Below, one piece after another: positions 45,695-55,700 of a stretch of DNA of 64,000 nucleotides (its first letter is position 1; every line of letters starts with the position of its first letter). A program made the position numbers and the translations under genes. This DNA is from Amycolatopsis roodepoortensis (GTDB lineage Bacteria; Actinomycetota; Actinomycetes; Mycobacteriales; Pseudonocardiaceae): contig NZ_JADBEJ010000001.1 of the NCBI RefSeq assembly GCF_014873915.1, forward strand, positions 310,001 to 374,000, in the 5' to 3' direction. The notes beneath the pieces are model-generated. The model did not search any database. It saw nothing but the letters and a program-made list of their open reading frames with translations, and was not told the DNA's origin.

Positions 45695-47068
45695 TCAGTG
45701 CCGCCAGCGCTGCGCCGCGGTGATCTCCTCCGGGGTCGCGTGCGCGAACCGCTCGATCTCCGCCCGCCGCACGTCCACGATCGTCGCCGCCAGCGGAGCG
45801 CCGAACGCGGCCGCCAGGCCCTTGTCCGCCTCGAACGCGGCGACGGCCTCTTCCAGCCGCTGGGGCAGCCGCTCGATCCCGCGGGCGGTGCGTTCCTCCT
45901 CGGTCAAGGTCCCGGGATCGACGTCGAGTGGCACCGGAAGGGTCGCTCCCTCGTCGGCTCCGGCCATCCCGGCGAACAGCAGGGCGGCCGCCAACAGATA
46001 CGGATTCGCGGTCAGGTCGAAGCATTTGACCTCGAGGTTCGCCGCCGAGTCACGGTTCCCGGCGACGCCGCGCACCAGCCGCAGCGGCGTCTCCCGGTTC
46101 TCCAGTCCCCACGCGCCGTACACGCCCGCCCAGTGGTGCGGCTCCAGCCGCAGATAGCTGACGACAGACGGAGCGCCGATCGCGAGCAGCGCGGGCAGCC
46201 GCCGCAGGATGCCCGCGCTGAACGACTCGGCGGCAGGTGTCAGCCCGAAAACCCTTTCCCCGCCGGAGAAAAGGTTCCGAGCGCCGTCCAAGACGCTCAG
46301 GTGCACGTGTCCGCCGTTGCCGACGCCGGCGGGCGCGAACTTCGGGGTGAAGGACGCCTTCAGCCCGTGCCGGTGGCTGAGCGCGCGGATCGTCTCCTTC
46401 GTCAGGACGGCGACGTCGGCCGCGCGTACCGGATCGGCCGCGGCGACCGACAGCTCGAACTGACCGTCGGCGTACTCGGGATGGATCTGCTCGACTCCGA
46501 CCCCCTGTTGGTCCAAAGTGGACACCAGGGCGCGGAGATAGTCCGCGTGCTCGGAAAGCCTCGCGTAGCCGTACGCCGGGCCCGCGGTGGCCGAGGTCGG
46601 ATCGTCCGGTGCGTCGGCGCCGGTGATCACCCATTCGATCTCGAAGCTCATCCGTGCCCGCAGTCCCCGGGCGGCGAGCCGGTCCACCGCCGTCGCCAGC
46701 AGGGCGCGCGGATCCTGCGGATGCGGCTCGCCCTCCTGGTCGAGTTTCGTCACCGGTGCCCAGGCCCAGCCGGGTTGCCCGGCGAGCACGGTCAGCGCGT
46801 CGAGGTCCGGATGGAGCCGTAGGTCACCGACCGGGCCTAGGGAATGCTCGCCGCCGGTGATGACGTCGTCCGAGCCGAAGAAATCGAAGGATTTCGAAGC
46901 GCCGACACCCCACGCGGCCGCCGACGGCAGCTTCCGCAGCGGCACCGCCTTGACCCGCGCGATCCCGGCGTTGTCCACGAAGGTCAGCGCGACGAGCTCG
47001 ACACCACGGGCCCGGAGCTCCCCGGTGAGGGCGGTCGCGCGGGCGGTCAGTGCTTCCCGGTTCACCAT
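45695..47068 (-). CDS. Glutamine synthetase-family ligase (GlnA3/FluG-like)
   Basis: A 457-residue member of the GS superfamily, distinct from the main GlnA. Conserved parts are the beta-grasp start VALTFVDNAGIARVKAVPL, SFEIEWVI (metal Glu), EYADGQFELSV with metal Glu, FTPKFAPAGVGNGGHVHLSV (His/Gly of the ATP site), and NRETPLRLV. Adenylylation-site context was not recognised. Members of this branch ligate glutamate to polyamines, ethanolamine or other amines. ATG 47068 is divergent from the amidohydrolase gene. Confidence 0.88.
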   Translation of the reverse strand: MVNREALTARATALTGELRARGVELVALTFVDNAGIARVKAVPLRKLPSAAAWGVGASKSFDFFGSDDVITGGEHSLGPVGDLRLHPDLDALTVLAGQPGWAWAPVTKLDQEGEPHPQDPRALLATAVDRLAARGLRARMSFEIEWVITGADAPDDPTSATAGPAYGYARLSEHADYLRALVSTLDQQGVGVEQIHPEYADGQFELSVAAADPVRAADVAVLTKETIRALSHRHGLKASFTPKFAPAGVGNGGHVHLSVLDGARNLFSGGERVFGLTPAAESFSAGILRRLPALLAIGAPSVVSYLRLEPHHWAGVYGAWGLENRETPLRLVRGVAGNRDSAANLEVKCFDLTANPYLLAAALLFAGMAGADEGATLPVPLDVDPGTLTEEERTARGIERLPQRLEEAVAAFEADKGLAAAFGAPLAATIVDVRRAEIERFAHATPEEITAAQRWRH

Positions 47069-47164
47069 GGTTCCTCATCCTGGCCCCGATCGGAGGCCCT
47101 TGCCACGCCCGGATCCGGTCATAGGGTGAGGCCGCACTCGTCGACCACGAGAAGGGACGCGCCC

Positions 47165-48307
47165 ATGCCGGCCACCCCGATCCTGCCGTTCGTCGCCCGG
47201 ACGAGGCTGGTGGACCACCACTGCCACGGCGTCGTCACCGGTGATCTTGGCCGGATCGAGTTCGAACAGCTGCTCACCGAGGCCGACACCGTCTCGTCAC
47301 TGGGCACGACCCTGTTCGACTCGCTGATCGGGCTCGCGGTCCGGGCCCGCTGCGCCCCGGTGCTCGACCTGCCGCCGCACGTCCCCGCCGAGGTCTATCT
47401 GGCCCGCCGCGCCGAACTGGGCGCCACCGAGGTCAACGCGCGGTTCCTGCGCGCCACCGGCACGACCGAATTCCTGCTCGACGGCGGTTTCCTGCCGGAC
47501 ACGCTGACCACGACCGGGCAGTTCGCGGCCCTCTCCGGTGCCCGCGCGCGGGACATCGTCCGGCTCGAACAGGTCGCCGAAGCGGTGATCGGATCCACCA
47601 CCGCGGCCGGATTCGCGACGGCGTTCGCGGCGGAGCTGGCGAGACGCGCGACGACCGCGGTCGGGTTCAAGTCCATCGCCGCCTACCGGGTCGGCCTCGA
47701 CCTGGCGGGGGAGCGGCCGACGGACACCGAAGTCACCGAAGCGGCGGGCCGCTGGCTCGCGCGGATCGAGGCGGGCGAACCGGTCCGGCTCGCGGACGAG
47801 GTGCTGCACCGGTTCCTGATCTGGACCGGGATCGACCTGGCCCTGCCCATCCAGTTCCACGTGGGATTCGGCGACTCCGATGTCGATCTGCATCGCTGCG
47901 ATCCGCTGCTGCTCACCGGGCTGCTGCGGGCCACCCGGTCACACGGGGTGCCGATCATGCTGCTGCACAACTATCCCTTCCATCGGAACGCCGCGTATCT
48001 GGCGCAGGTGTTCGAGCACGTGTTCGTCGACGTGGGACTCGCGACGCACAACGCCGGTCATCGTGCGCCCGCGATCATCGCGGAGACAATGGAGCTGGTG
48101 CCGTTCGGGAAGCTGCTGTTCTCCACGGACGCGTTCGGGCTCGCCGAGCTGTACCACCTCGGCACCGCGCTGTTCCGGCAAGGACTGTCCGACTTCCTGT
48201 ACGCGGGACTCACTTCGGACGTACTGTCCGAAGTGGACGCGCATCGGATAGCGGCGCTGGTGGGACACCGCAACGCCGAACGGGTGTACGGGCTGGAGGG
48301 GACATGA
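47165..48307 (+). CDS. Amidohydrolase-family protein (FluG N-terminal-like)
   Basis: A 380-residue TIM-barrel metal hydrolase. The first metal motif is LVDHHCHGVV, followed by a barrel with VGFKSIAAYR, the LPIQFHVGFGDSD strand, IMLLHNYPFHRNAAYLA, and LLFSTDAFG at the end, matching the amidohydrolase 2 superfamily and resembling the N-terminal part of fungal FluG. ATG 47165 has AGAAGGGA upstream. The stop overlaps the M20 gene as ATGA. Confidence 0.87.
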   Translation: MPATPILPFVARTRLVDHHCHGVVTGDLGRIEFEQLLTEADTVSSLGTTLFDSLIGLAVRARCAPVLDLPPHVPAEVYLARRAELGATEVNARFLRATGTTEFLLDGGFLPDTLTTTGQFAALSGARARDIVRLEQVAEAVIGSTTAAGFATAFAAELARRATTAVGFKSIAAYRVGLDLAGERPTDTEVTEAAGRWLARIEAGEPVRLADEVLHRFLIWTGIDLALPIQFHVGFGDSDVDLHRCDPLLLTGLLRATRSHGVPIMLLHNYPFHRNAAYLAQVFEHVFVDVGLATHNAGHRAPAIIAETMELVPFGKLLFSTDAFGLAELYHLGTALFRQGLSDFLYAGLTSDVLSEVDAHRIAALVGHRNAERVYGLEGT

Positions 48308-49473
48308 CGGAACTGGACGAACTGCAGGACCGGTGGGAGGCCGCCGTCGAGGCGGAGCTGCCGTCCGCGATCGAACTGCGGCACCGGGTGCACGCCGATC
48401 CGCGCGCGTCGGGGGACGAGGAGGACACCGCGCGGGTTCTCGTCGAGGCGCTGGGCATCGACGAAGGGGTCCCGGTCGCCAAGACCGGGCGTGCCGTGCT
48501 GCTCCCCGGCACCGCGGCGGGACCGGCCGTGGCGTTGCGCGCCGAACTGGACGCGCTGCCGGTCACCGAACGCACCGGGATCCCGTGGGCCTCGGAAACG
48601 TCGCTGATGCACGCTTGCGGGCACGACGTGCACATGGCCGCGCTCGTCGCCACGTGCCGCGCGGCCGCCGTGGTCGGCGTGCCCCGGCCGCTGCTCGCGG
48701 TCCTGCAGCCGCGTGAGGAGACCTCGCCGTCCGGCGCGCTGGACATCGTCGAGTCGGGCGTGCTCACCGAGTACGGCGTCGAGTCGGTCATCGGCGCGCA
48801 CGTCCAGCCCAGGCTCGCGGCGGGCGTGGTGTCGGCGGTGCCGGGACCGGTCAACGCCTCCACCGACGAATTCGACGTCGTCGTCCGCGGCCAGGGCGGG
48901 CACGCCGGCTACCCGCATCTGCTGCGGGACCCGATCCTCGCGCTCAGCCAGATCGTGGTGAGCCTGCAGCAGCTCGCGAGCCGCCGGGTCGACCCGGTGT
49001 TCGGCGCGGTCTGCTCGGTCGGGCGGATCGAAGCCGGGACCACGGCGAACGTCGTCCCGAACGAGGCCCGCCTGTCGGGCTCGCTGCGGCTGATGCGCGC
49101 CGACGACCGCGACCTCGCCCTGGAGGGGCTCGCCGAGGTCGTCCACGGCACCGCGAAGGCGCACGGCTGCCGGGCGGAACTGGAGATCAGCCCGTGCGAG
49201 CCGGTGCTGCACAACGACGCCGGGCTCACCCAGCGCGCGCACCGGCGGCTCGTCCGGTCCGGGGTGGGCGTGGACACCGACTTCCGGTCGTTCGGCGCCG
49301 ACGACTTCGCGCACTACTGCGGGATGACCCGCGGGCTGATGATGTTCGTCGGCCTCGGCGACACGGCGGGCGCGCCCAGCCTGCACGACGAAGTGTTCCT
49401 GCCGCCCGACGCGGCCATCGGGCACGTCGCGTCGGCGCTGATCGCGGGCTATTTGGCCGCCGTCGAGGGCTGA
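48304..49473 (+). CDS. M20-family amidohydrolase/peptidase
   Basis: A 389-residue zinc hydrolase of the M20D/amidohydrolase type. Metal ligands are in ACGHDVHMA, the catalytic Glu pair in LQPREETSPSG, and later His in QPRLAAGV and LHDEVFLP. The lid domain includes GQGGHAGYPHLLRDPI. Such enzymes remove acyl or aminoacyl groups from amino acid conjugates. Translational coupling with the amidohydrolase and its position beside the GS-like gene suggest one pathway that conjugates and releases an amine or amide (inference). Confidence 0.88.
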   Translation: MTELDELQDRWEAAVEAELPSAIELRHRVHADPRASGDEEDTARVLVEALGIDEGVPVAKTGRAVLLPGTAAGPAVALRAELDALPVTERTGIPWASETSLMHACGHDVHMAALVATCRAAAVVGVPRPLLAVLQPREETSPSGALDIVESGVLTEYGVESVIGAHVQPRLAAGVVSAVPGPVNASTDEFDVVVRGQGGHAGYPHLLRDPILALSQIVVSLQQLASRRVDPVFGAVCSVGRIEAGTTANVVPNEARLSGSLRLMRADDRDLALEGLAEVVHGTAKAHGCRAELEISPCEPVLHNDAGLTQRAHRRLVRSGVGVDTDFRSFGADDFAHYCGMTRGLMMFVGLGDTAGAPSLHDEVFLPPDAAIGHVASALIAGYLAAVEG

Positions 49474-49502
49474 CGCCCCCAAGAAGCCGGCGAAGCGCTA
49501 CG

Positions 49503-50537
49503 GTGGCCGACGTGAATACCGCCTCGGCAGCGTTCCTCGCGACCATCCCCAGTCCCGACCAGGGTGTCTGGCATATCGGGCCGGTCCCGATCCGGGCCTA
49601 CGCGCTCTGCATCATCGCCGGCATCATCGTGGCGATCTGGCTGGGCGAGCGGCGCTGGGCGAACCGCGGCGGCACTAAGGGCACGGTCATCGACGTCGCG
49701 GTCTTCGCGGTGCCGTTCGGCCTGGTCGGCGGGCGGTTGTACCACGTCATCACCGACAACCAGCTGTACTTCGGCGAGGGCAAGAACCCGCTCAACGCGC
49801 TGAAGATCTGGGACGGCGGCCTCGGGATCTGGGGCGCCATCGCGCTCGGCGCCGTCGGCGCGCTGATCGCCTGCCGCCGCCGGGGGATCCCGCTGCCCGC
49901 GATGGCCGACGCGCTCGCGCCGGGGATCGTGATCGCGCAGGCGATCGGACGGATCGGCAACTACTTCAACCAGGAGCTCTACGGCGCGCACACCGACCTG
50001 CCGTGGGGCCTGGAGATCTACCAGCGCTACAACCCGGCCAACCCGGACGACTTCCTGAACGGCGTCGCGCTCGGGCACGTCCCGCTGCCGGACAGCCCGG
50101 TGCACCCGACGTTCCTCTACGAGCTGCTCTGGAACCTCGGTGTCGCGCTGCTGATCATCTGGGCGGACAAGAAGTTCCGCCTCGGCCACGGCCGCGTGTT
50201 CGCGCTGTACGTCGCCGGGTACACCGCGGGCCGGTTCTGGATCGAGATGATGCGGACCGACACCGCGAACCACATCCTCGGCCTGCGGGTCAACGTGTGG
50301 ACCTCGATCCTGCTGTTCGCCGCGGCGATCGTGTACTTCGTCCTCGCCGCCAAGCGTGGGCCGCGGGAAGCGCCGGAGACCTTGTGGAGCAAGGACGTGC
50401 CGCGGGAGGACTCCGCCGAGCCCGCCGATACCTCCGCCGAGGCGACGCACGTGGACGTGGCGGCGGCTCCGGACACCGTCCGGGACTCGGCCGCGGACAA
50501 GGCAACCGAGGACCCGAAGCCCGAGGCGGAGAAGTAG
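49503..50537 (+). CDS. lgt: Prolipoprotein diacylglyceryl transferase
   Basis: Lgt transfers diacylglycerol from phosphatidylglycerol to the lipobox cysteine of prolipoproteins. The 344-residue protein has seven membrane helices and the family motifs VGGRLYHVITDNQLYF, GGLGIWGAI, IGRIGNYFNQELYG, HPTFLYELLWN and GRFWIEMMRTD. The C-terminus has an acidic extension of about 65 residues. GTG 49503 was chosen; GTG 49512 is possible. The position after trpA follows the usual actinobacterial order, here with three genes inserted. Confidence 0.95.
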   Translation: MADVNTASAAFLATIPSPDQGVWHIGPVPIRAYALCIIAGIIVAIWLGERRWANRGGTKGTVIDVAVFAVPFGLVGGRLYHVITDNQLYFGEGKNPLNALKIWDGGLGIWGAIALGAVGALIACRRRGIPLPAMADALAPGIVIAQAIGRIGNYFNQELYGAHTDLPWGLEIYQRYNPANPDDFLNGVALGHVPLPDSPVHPTFLYELLWNLGVALLIIWADKKFRLGHGRVFALYVAGYTAGRFWIEMMRTDTANHILGLRVNVWTSILLFAAAIVYFVLAAKRGPREAPETLWSKDVPREDSAEPADTSAEATHVDVAAAPDTVRDSAADKATEDPKPEAEK

Positions 50538-50546
50538 CCGTTCCAA

Positions 50547-50601
50547 GTACGTGAAGGCCCCCTTCATTGCGCTAGGCGCAATGAAGGGGGCCTTCACGTA
50601 C
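50547..50601. terminator. Palindromic terminator after lgt
   Basis: A perfect inverted repeat of 55 bp around TAG, with outer arms GTACGTGAAGGCCCCCTTCA and complement and inner arms TTGCGC and GCGCAA. It lies between lgt and the convergent reductase gene, whose stop begins 2 bp later. It belongs to the same family as 19962, 45633 and 63197. Confidence 0.85.
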
Positions 50602-50602
50602 A

Positions 50603-51667
50603 TCAGGGCGAGACCAGGCCTCGTCCGGTCACCAGGGGCAGATCCAGCGCGGTCAGCAGCCCGGGCGGAGCCGTCACCACCGCCGGGATCGCGTTCACCA
50701 GCCGCATCGCGGTCGCCTTCAGCCCGGCCGTGTTGTGGTCGCCGTCGGTGCCGACCAGCCGCAGGTCCAGCACGTAGTTCGGCTCACCGGTCACCTGGAC
50801 GCGGTAGCAGCCCTGCCCGCTCGGCTGCGGCCAGTCCGGCCCGAGGTCGCCGCGCAGCCGCGTGATGTGCTCCAGCACGCACACCGCCCGCCCGCCGCGC
50901 ATGCCGCGCACCTCGAACCGCAGTGCCGCCGCCGTGCCTTCTTTGATCGTTCCCGAAGCGATCTCGAACGTTTCGGGAGCCGGGAGCCGTTCGTAGACCT
51001 CCTCGACGCCGTCGAGTTCGACGTCCAGCCCGGCCGCGAGCTGCCGCACGACGCTGCCCCAGGCCAGCGACAGCACGCCGGGCTGCAGCAACAGCGGCAG
51101 ATCGTCCATCTCCCGGCCGAAGCCCATGATGTCGAACAGCACCTTGCCGTTGTCGTACGTCGAATAGTCGAGGATCTCCAGGCAGCGCACCTCGTCGATC
51201 CGTTCGCACACGCCGGTGAGCACCAGCGGCAGCCAGTCGTTGGCGAACCCGGGGTCGACACCGTTGACCCACAGCGAAGCACCGCCTTCGCGGGCGGCCT
51301 CCCGGATCGGCTCGGTCATCTCCGGCGGGACGACACCTTCGGGGTACTGGAGGAACACCGGGCTGCTGGACACCACGTTGATCCCCGCGCGCAGGAAGCG
51401 TTTCAGGTCTTCGACGGCGTCGGGCAGCCGGTCGTCGGCCATCGCCGTGTAGAGCACGCAGTCCGGCTTCAGCGCGATGAGCGCGTCCGCGTCGGTCGTC
51501 GCGGCGACCCCGAGCGGGCGTCCGAGCCCGGCCAGTTCCCCGGCGTCCACGCCCGCCTTGGCCTCGCTCGAAACCCAGACCCCGGCGAGTTCGAGATCGG
51601 GGCGGGCGTCGATCCCGGCCAGCGCGTGGCGGCCGACGTTCCCGGTACTCCACTGGACCACGCGCAC
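50603..51667 (-). CDS. Dihydrodipicolinate reductase-family oxidoreductase (DAPDH-like)
   Basis: A 354-residue NAD(P)-dependent oxidoreductase with the Rossmann start VVQWSTGNVGRHALAGI, then GLGRPLGVAATTDADALIALKPDCVLYTA, then a C-terminal domain. The pattern resembles 2,4-diaminopentanoate dehydrogenase and dihydrodipicolinate reductase-like proteins of actinobacteria. The substrate is not known. GTG 51667 was chosen because AGGAGG lies six bases upstream; the longer frame to 51766 overlaps the SDR gene. It is co-transcribed with the SDR gene 10 bp upstream. Confidence 0.83.
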   Translation of the reverse strand: MRVVQWSTGNVGRHALAGIDARPDLELAGVWVSSEAKAGVDAGELAGLGRPLGVAATTDADALIALKPDCVLYTAMADDRLPDAVEDLKRFLRAGINVVSSSPVFLQYPEGVVPPEMTEPIREAAREGGASLWVNGVDPGFANDWLPLVLTGVCERIDEVRCLEILDYSTYDNGKVLFDIMGFGREMDDLPLLLQPGVLSLAWGSVVRQLAAGLDVELDGVEEVYERLPAPETFEIASGTIKEGTAAALRFEVRGMRGGRAVCVLEHITRLRGDLGPDWPQPSGQGCYRVQVTGEPNYVLDLRLVGTDGDHNTAGLKATAMRLVNAIPAVVTAPPGLLTALDLPLVTGRGLVSP

Positions 51668-51677
51668 GTGTTGCCTC

Positions 51678-52463
51678 CTACAGGTCGGGCAGGCCCAGTT
51701 CCAGGTTCGGGGCCTGCAGTCCACCGTCGACTTCGATGATCTTGCCGGTGACGTACCGGCCGGCACGCGACGCCAGGAACACGACGGTCGCCGCGATGTC
51801 CTCGGCCTCGCCGATCCGGCGCAGGGGAGTGGCGGCCTCCATCCGGCCGCGCAGTTCGTCGTTGCCCACCACCACTTCGAGCGCGGACGTCGCCACCGAG
51901 CCGACCGAGATCGCGTTCACCCGCACCTTCGGCGCGAGATCGGCCGCCGCGAGCCGGGTGTAGTGCGCCAGAGCGGCCTTCGCCGTCCCGTACGCGGCGA
52001 AGCCCCGGCCGGTCACGCGGCCCATGACCGACGAGATGTTGACGACAGATCCGCCCGTCTCCAGCAACGACGGGGCCGCCGCGACGGTCAGCGCGTGCGC
52101 GGTGGAGACGTTGAAACGAAAGGCTTCTTCGAGGAATCCGGTGGTGGTTTCCAGCAGCGGCCGGGGATAGGTGCCGCCGACGTTGTTGACCACCAGGTCC
52201 AGCCGCCCGAACTCCGCCGTCGCGATCCGCGCCAGCTCGCCGGCGGCGGCCGGGTCGCTCAGATCGGCGGGCACCACGTGGGCGCGTCTGCCGGTGGCGG
52301 CGACCAGGGCGGCCACCTCGTCGAGCTGGGCTTCGGTGCGGGACGAGATCACCACGTCGGCACCGGCCTCGGCGAGCGCCACGGCCGTCGCCGCGCCGAT
52401 CCCGCGTCCGGCGCCGGTGACCACGGCGACCTGGTCGGTGAGCCGGAAACGGTCCAGGATCAT
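51678..52463 (-). CDS. SDR-family oxidoreductase
   Basis: A 261-residue short-chain dehydrogenase. The cofactor motif [10 protein letters not shown] is near the N-terminus, VVNNVGG follows, the catalytic Ser is in ISSVMG, and the active-site YGTAK and the Asn in NVSTAH are present. FabG-like, with a steroid or fatty-acyl alcohol as a possible substrate. A KstR-like operator lies 10 bp upstream of ATG 52463, so it may belong to lipid or sterol catabolism (inference). It leads an operon with the DAPDH-like gene. Confidence 0.9.
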   Translation of the reverse strand: MILDRFRLTDQVAVVTGAGRGIGAATAVALAEAGADVVISSRTEAQLDEVAALVAATGRRAHVVPADLSDPAAAGELARIATAEFGRLDLVVNNVGGTYPRPLLETTTGFLEEAFRFNVSTAHALTVAAAPSLLETGGSVVNISSVMGRVTGRGFAAYGTAKAALAHYTRLAAADLAPKVRVNAISVGSVATSALEVVVGNDELRGRMEAATPLRRIGEAEDIAATVVFLASRAGRYVTGKIIEVDGGLQAPNLELGLPDL

Positions 52464-52472
52464 GCGCGAAAC

Positions 52473-52486
52473 TGTAACACGTTCTA
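52473..52486. promoter_or_regulatory. KstR-like operator upstream of the SDR gene
   Basis: TGTAACACGTTCTA matches the published TNNAACNNGTTNNA consensus of KstR, the TetR repressor of cholesterol catabolism, at every fixed position. It lies 10 bp upstream of the SDR start, where a bound repressor would block the promoter. Confidence 0.6.
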
Positions 52487-52555
52487 TTTACGGTGTCCTG
52501 GGCTCGCGCGAGGGGCCCGGAGTGACTAGGGTCGCCTCACCGCGTCTCGTGACAT

Positions 52556-52623
52556 CCCGGAACGGGACATATACTTAGCGGAACGAACTACTGCGACCTC
52601 ATCAGGAACTGTGTCGTTCCGGG
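52556..52623. promoter_or_regulatory. Long-range inverted repeat in the gltB upstream region
   Basis: CCCGGAACG (52556-52564) and CGTTCCGGG (52615-52623) are exact inverted copies, separated by 50 bp, in the 327-bp gap before gltB. In RNA this would be a stem closing a 50-base loop; as DNA it could be two half-sites. The rest of the gap shows the KstR-like site near 52480 and a GAAGGAGG ribosome site for gltB, and no gene. Confidence 0.4.
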
Positions 52624-52790
52624 CGTCCAGATCGTTACCCATCGGCGGGCTTTCGCGCCCGCCGAACTGATGCCGACGTGTTTCACAGGTGTTAAAGTCG
52701 CGCTAACGAACGGGCCATCGTCGTCCCGTGCGCATTCCCCCGGCCGGCCCCGCCCGGCCGCTGAGCACAGACGACGAAGGAGGTCCCTTC

Positions 52791-55700
52791 ATGATCTTCT
52801 CCGCCATTCCAGGCAAACAGGGTCTCTACGATCCCGAATCCGAACAGGACTCCTGCGGTGTGGCCATGGTGGCCGACGTCCGCGGGCGGCGTTCGCACGG
52901 AATCGTCACCGACGGCCTGTCCGCGCTGACGAACCTCGACCACCGCGGTGCCGCCGGCGCCGAGCCGACCAGCGGTGACGGCGCGGGCATCCTGCTGCAG
53001 CTCCCGGACGAGCTGCTGCGGGCCGAAGTGGACTTCACGCTGCCCGAGGCGGACGCCGACGGTCACCAGACCTACGCGACCGGGATCGGTTTCCTGCCCT
53101 CGGACCTCGAGGAGCGGGACAAGGCCATCGCCCTGATCGAGCGGATCGCCGGCGAAGAGGGCCTCGACGTCCTCGGCTGGCGTGAGGTCCCGGTCGACGC
53201 CGACCGCGCCGACATCGGCCCGACGGCGCGTTCGGTGATGCCGCATTTCGCGATGCTGTTCGTCGCGGGCGCCGAGGCCGACGGGCGATGTCCCTCCGGG
53301 CTCGAACTGGACCGCCTGGCCTTCTGCCTCCGCAAGCGCGTCGAGAACGAGAGCGTGACCGCGGGCTGCGGCACCTATTTCCCGTCGCTGTCCTCGCGGA
53401 CCATCGTCTACAAGGGAATGCTGACCCCCGAGCAGCTCCCGCTCTTCTTCGCCGACCTGACCGACACCCGGCTCACCAGCGCCATCGCGCTCGTGCACTC
53501 CCGGTTCTCCACCAACACCTTCCCGTCGTGGCCGCTGGCGCATCCGTTCCGGTTCGTCGCGCACAACGGCGAGATCAACACCATCCGGGGCAACCGCAAC
53601 CGCATGCGCGCCCGTGAGGCGCTGCTCGAATCGGATCTCATCCCCGGCGACCTGACCCGCCTGTACCCGATCTGCTCGGCCGACGCGTCGGACTCCGCCT
53701 CCTTCGACGAGGTGCTGGAGCTGCTGCACCTCGGCGGCCGGTCGCTGCCGCACGCGGTGCTGATGATGATCCCCGAAGCGTGGGAGAACCACACCGGGAT
53801 GAACGCCCAGCGTCGTGCGTTCTACCAGTTCCACGCCAGCCTCATGGAGCCGTGGGACGGCCCGGCCTGCGTCACCTTCACCGACGGCACACTCGTCGGC
53901 GCCGTCCTGGACCGCAACGGCCTGCGCCCCGCCCGCTGGTGGCGGACCGCGGACGACCGGGTCGTCCTGGCCAGTGAGGCGGGCGTGCTCGACGTCGCCC
54001 CCGGGGACGTCGTGGCCAAGGGCCGCCTCAAACCCGGCCGCATGTTCCTGGTGGACACCGAAGCGGGCCGGATCGTCGACGACGAAGAGGTCAAATCGGA
54101 GCTGGCCAAGGAACTCCCGTACGAGGGCTGGCTGCACGCCGGTCTCCTGCAGATCGCCGACCTCCCGGACCGCGACCACATCGTGCAGAGCCACGATTCC
54201 GTGCTGCGGCGCCAGCTTTCCTTCGGCTACACCGAAGAAGAGCTGAAGATCCTCCTCGCGCCGATGGCGCTCAAGGCCGCCGAGCCGATCGGCTCGATGG
54301 GTTCCGACACCCCGCCCGCGGTGCTGTCGCAGCGTTCCCGGCTGCTCTACGACTACTTCAAGCAGAACTTCGCGCAGGTCACCAACCCGCCGCTGGACGC
54401 GATCCGCGAAGAGCTCGTCACCTCGATGAGCCGGATCATGGGGCCCGAGCGCAACCTGCTCGCCCCCGGCCCGGCCTCCTGCCGCCACGTGCAGCTGCCG
54501 TATCCGGTGATCGACAACGACGAGCTCGCCAAGCTGATCCACATCAACGACGACGGCGACCTTCCCGGCTTCGCCTGCAGCGTCCTTTCCGGACTGTACG
54601 AAGTGGACGGTGGTGCCGACGCGCTGGCGTCCGCGATCGAGCGGGTCCGGCGCGAGGCCTCCGAGGCGATCGAGGCGGGCGCGCGCACGCTCGTCCTGTC
54701 CGATCGCGACTCCGACCACCGGATGGCGCCGATCCCGTCGCTGCTGCTCGTGTCCGCGGTGCACCACCATCTGGTGCGCACCAAGGAAAGGCTGCGCGTC
54801 GCGCTGGTCGTCGAGACCGGTGACGCCCGCGAGGTCCACCACATCGCGCTGCTGCTCGGCTACGGCGCCGCGGCGGTGAACCCGTACCTGGCCTTCGAGA
54901 CCATCGAGGACATGATCTCGACCGGCGGCATCACCGGGATCGAGCCCGCCACCGCGATCCGCAACTACGTCAAGGCGCTCGTGAAGGGCGTTCTGAAGAT
55001 CATGTCGAAGATGGGCATCTCGACCGTCGGCGCGTACACCGCCGCGCAGGTCTTCGAATCCTTCGGGTTGAGCCAGGATCTGCTCGACGAGTACTTCACC
55101 GGGACGTCGTCCAAGCTCGGTGGCGTCGGGCTGACCGTGCTCGCCGAAGAGGTCGCCACGCGCCACCGCCGGGCGTACCCGGACAACCCGACCGATCGTG
55201 TCCACCGTGGACTCGAGACCGGCGGCGAGTACGCGTACCGCCGCGAGGGCGAACTGCACCTGTTCACCCCGGAGACCGTCTTCCTGTTGCAGCACGCGAC
55301 GAAGACCGGCCGCGAAGAGGTGTACAAGAAGTACTCCGACGAGGTGCACCGCCTGTACCGCCAGGGTGGCGCGCTGCGCGGGCTGTTCTCCTTCCGCGAG
55401 GGCGCGCGCGAGCCCGTCCCGCTGGACGAGGTCGAGCCCGTCGAGGCGATCTTCAAGCGTTTCAACACCGGCGCGATGTCCTACGGCTCGATTTCGGCCG
55501 AGGCGCACGAAACACTCGCCATCGCGATGAACCGCATCGGCGGCCGGTCGAACACCGGTGAGGGCGGGGAAGACCCCGAGCGGCTCTACGACCCGGCGCG
55601 CCGCAGCGCGATCAAGCAGGTCGCGAGCGGCCGGTTCGGCGTCACGAGCGAGTACCTGGTCAACGCCGACGACATCCAGATCAAGATGGCGCAGGGTGCG

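Noticed and set aside
52464..52790. GlnR box upstream of gltB.
   Set aside because: Only weak partial matches to the AC-N6-GAAAC pattern; the spacing is not right.
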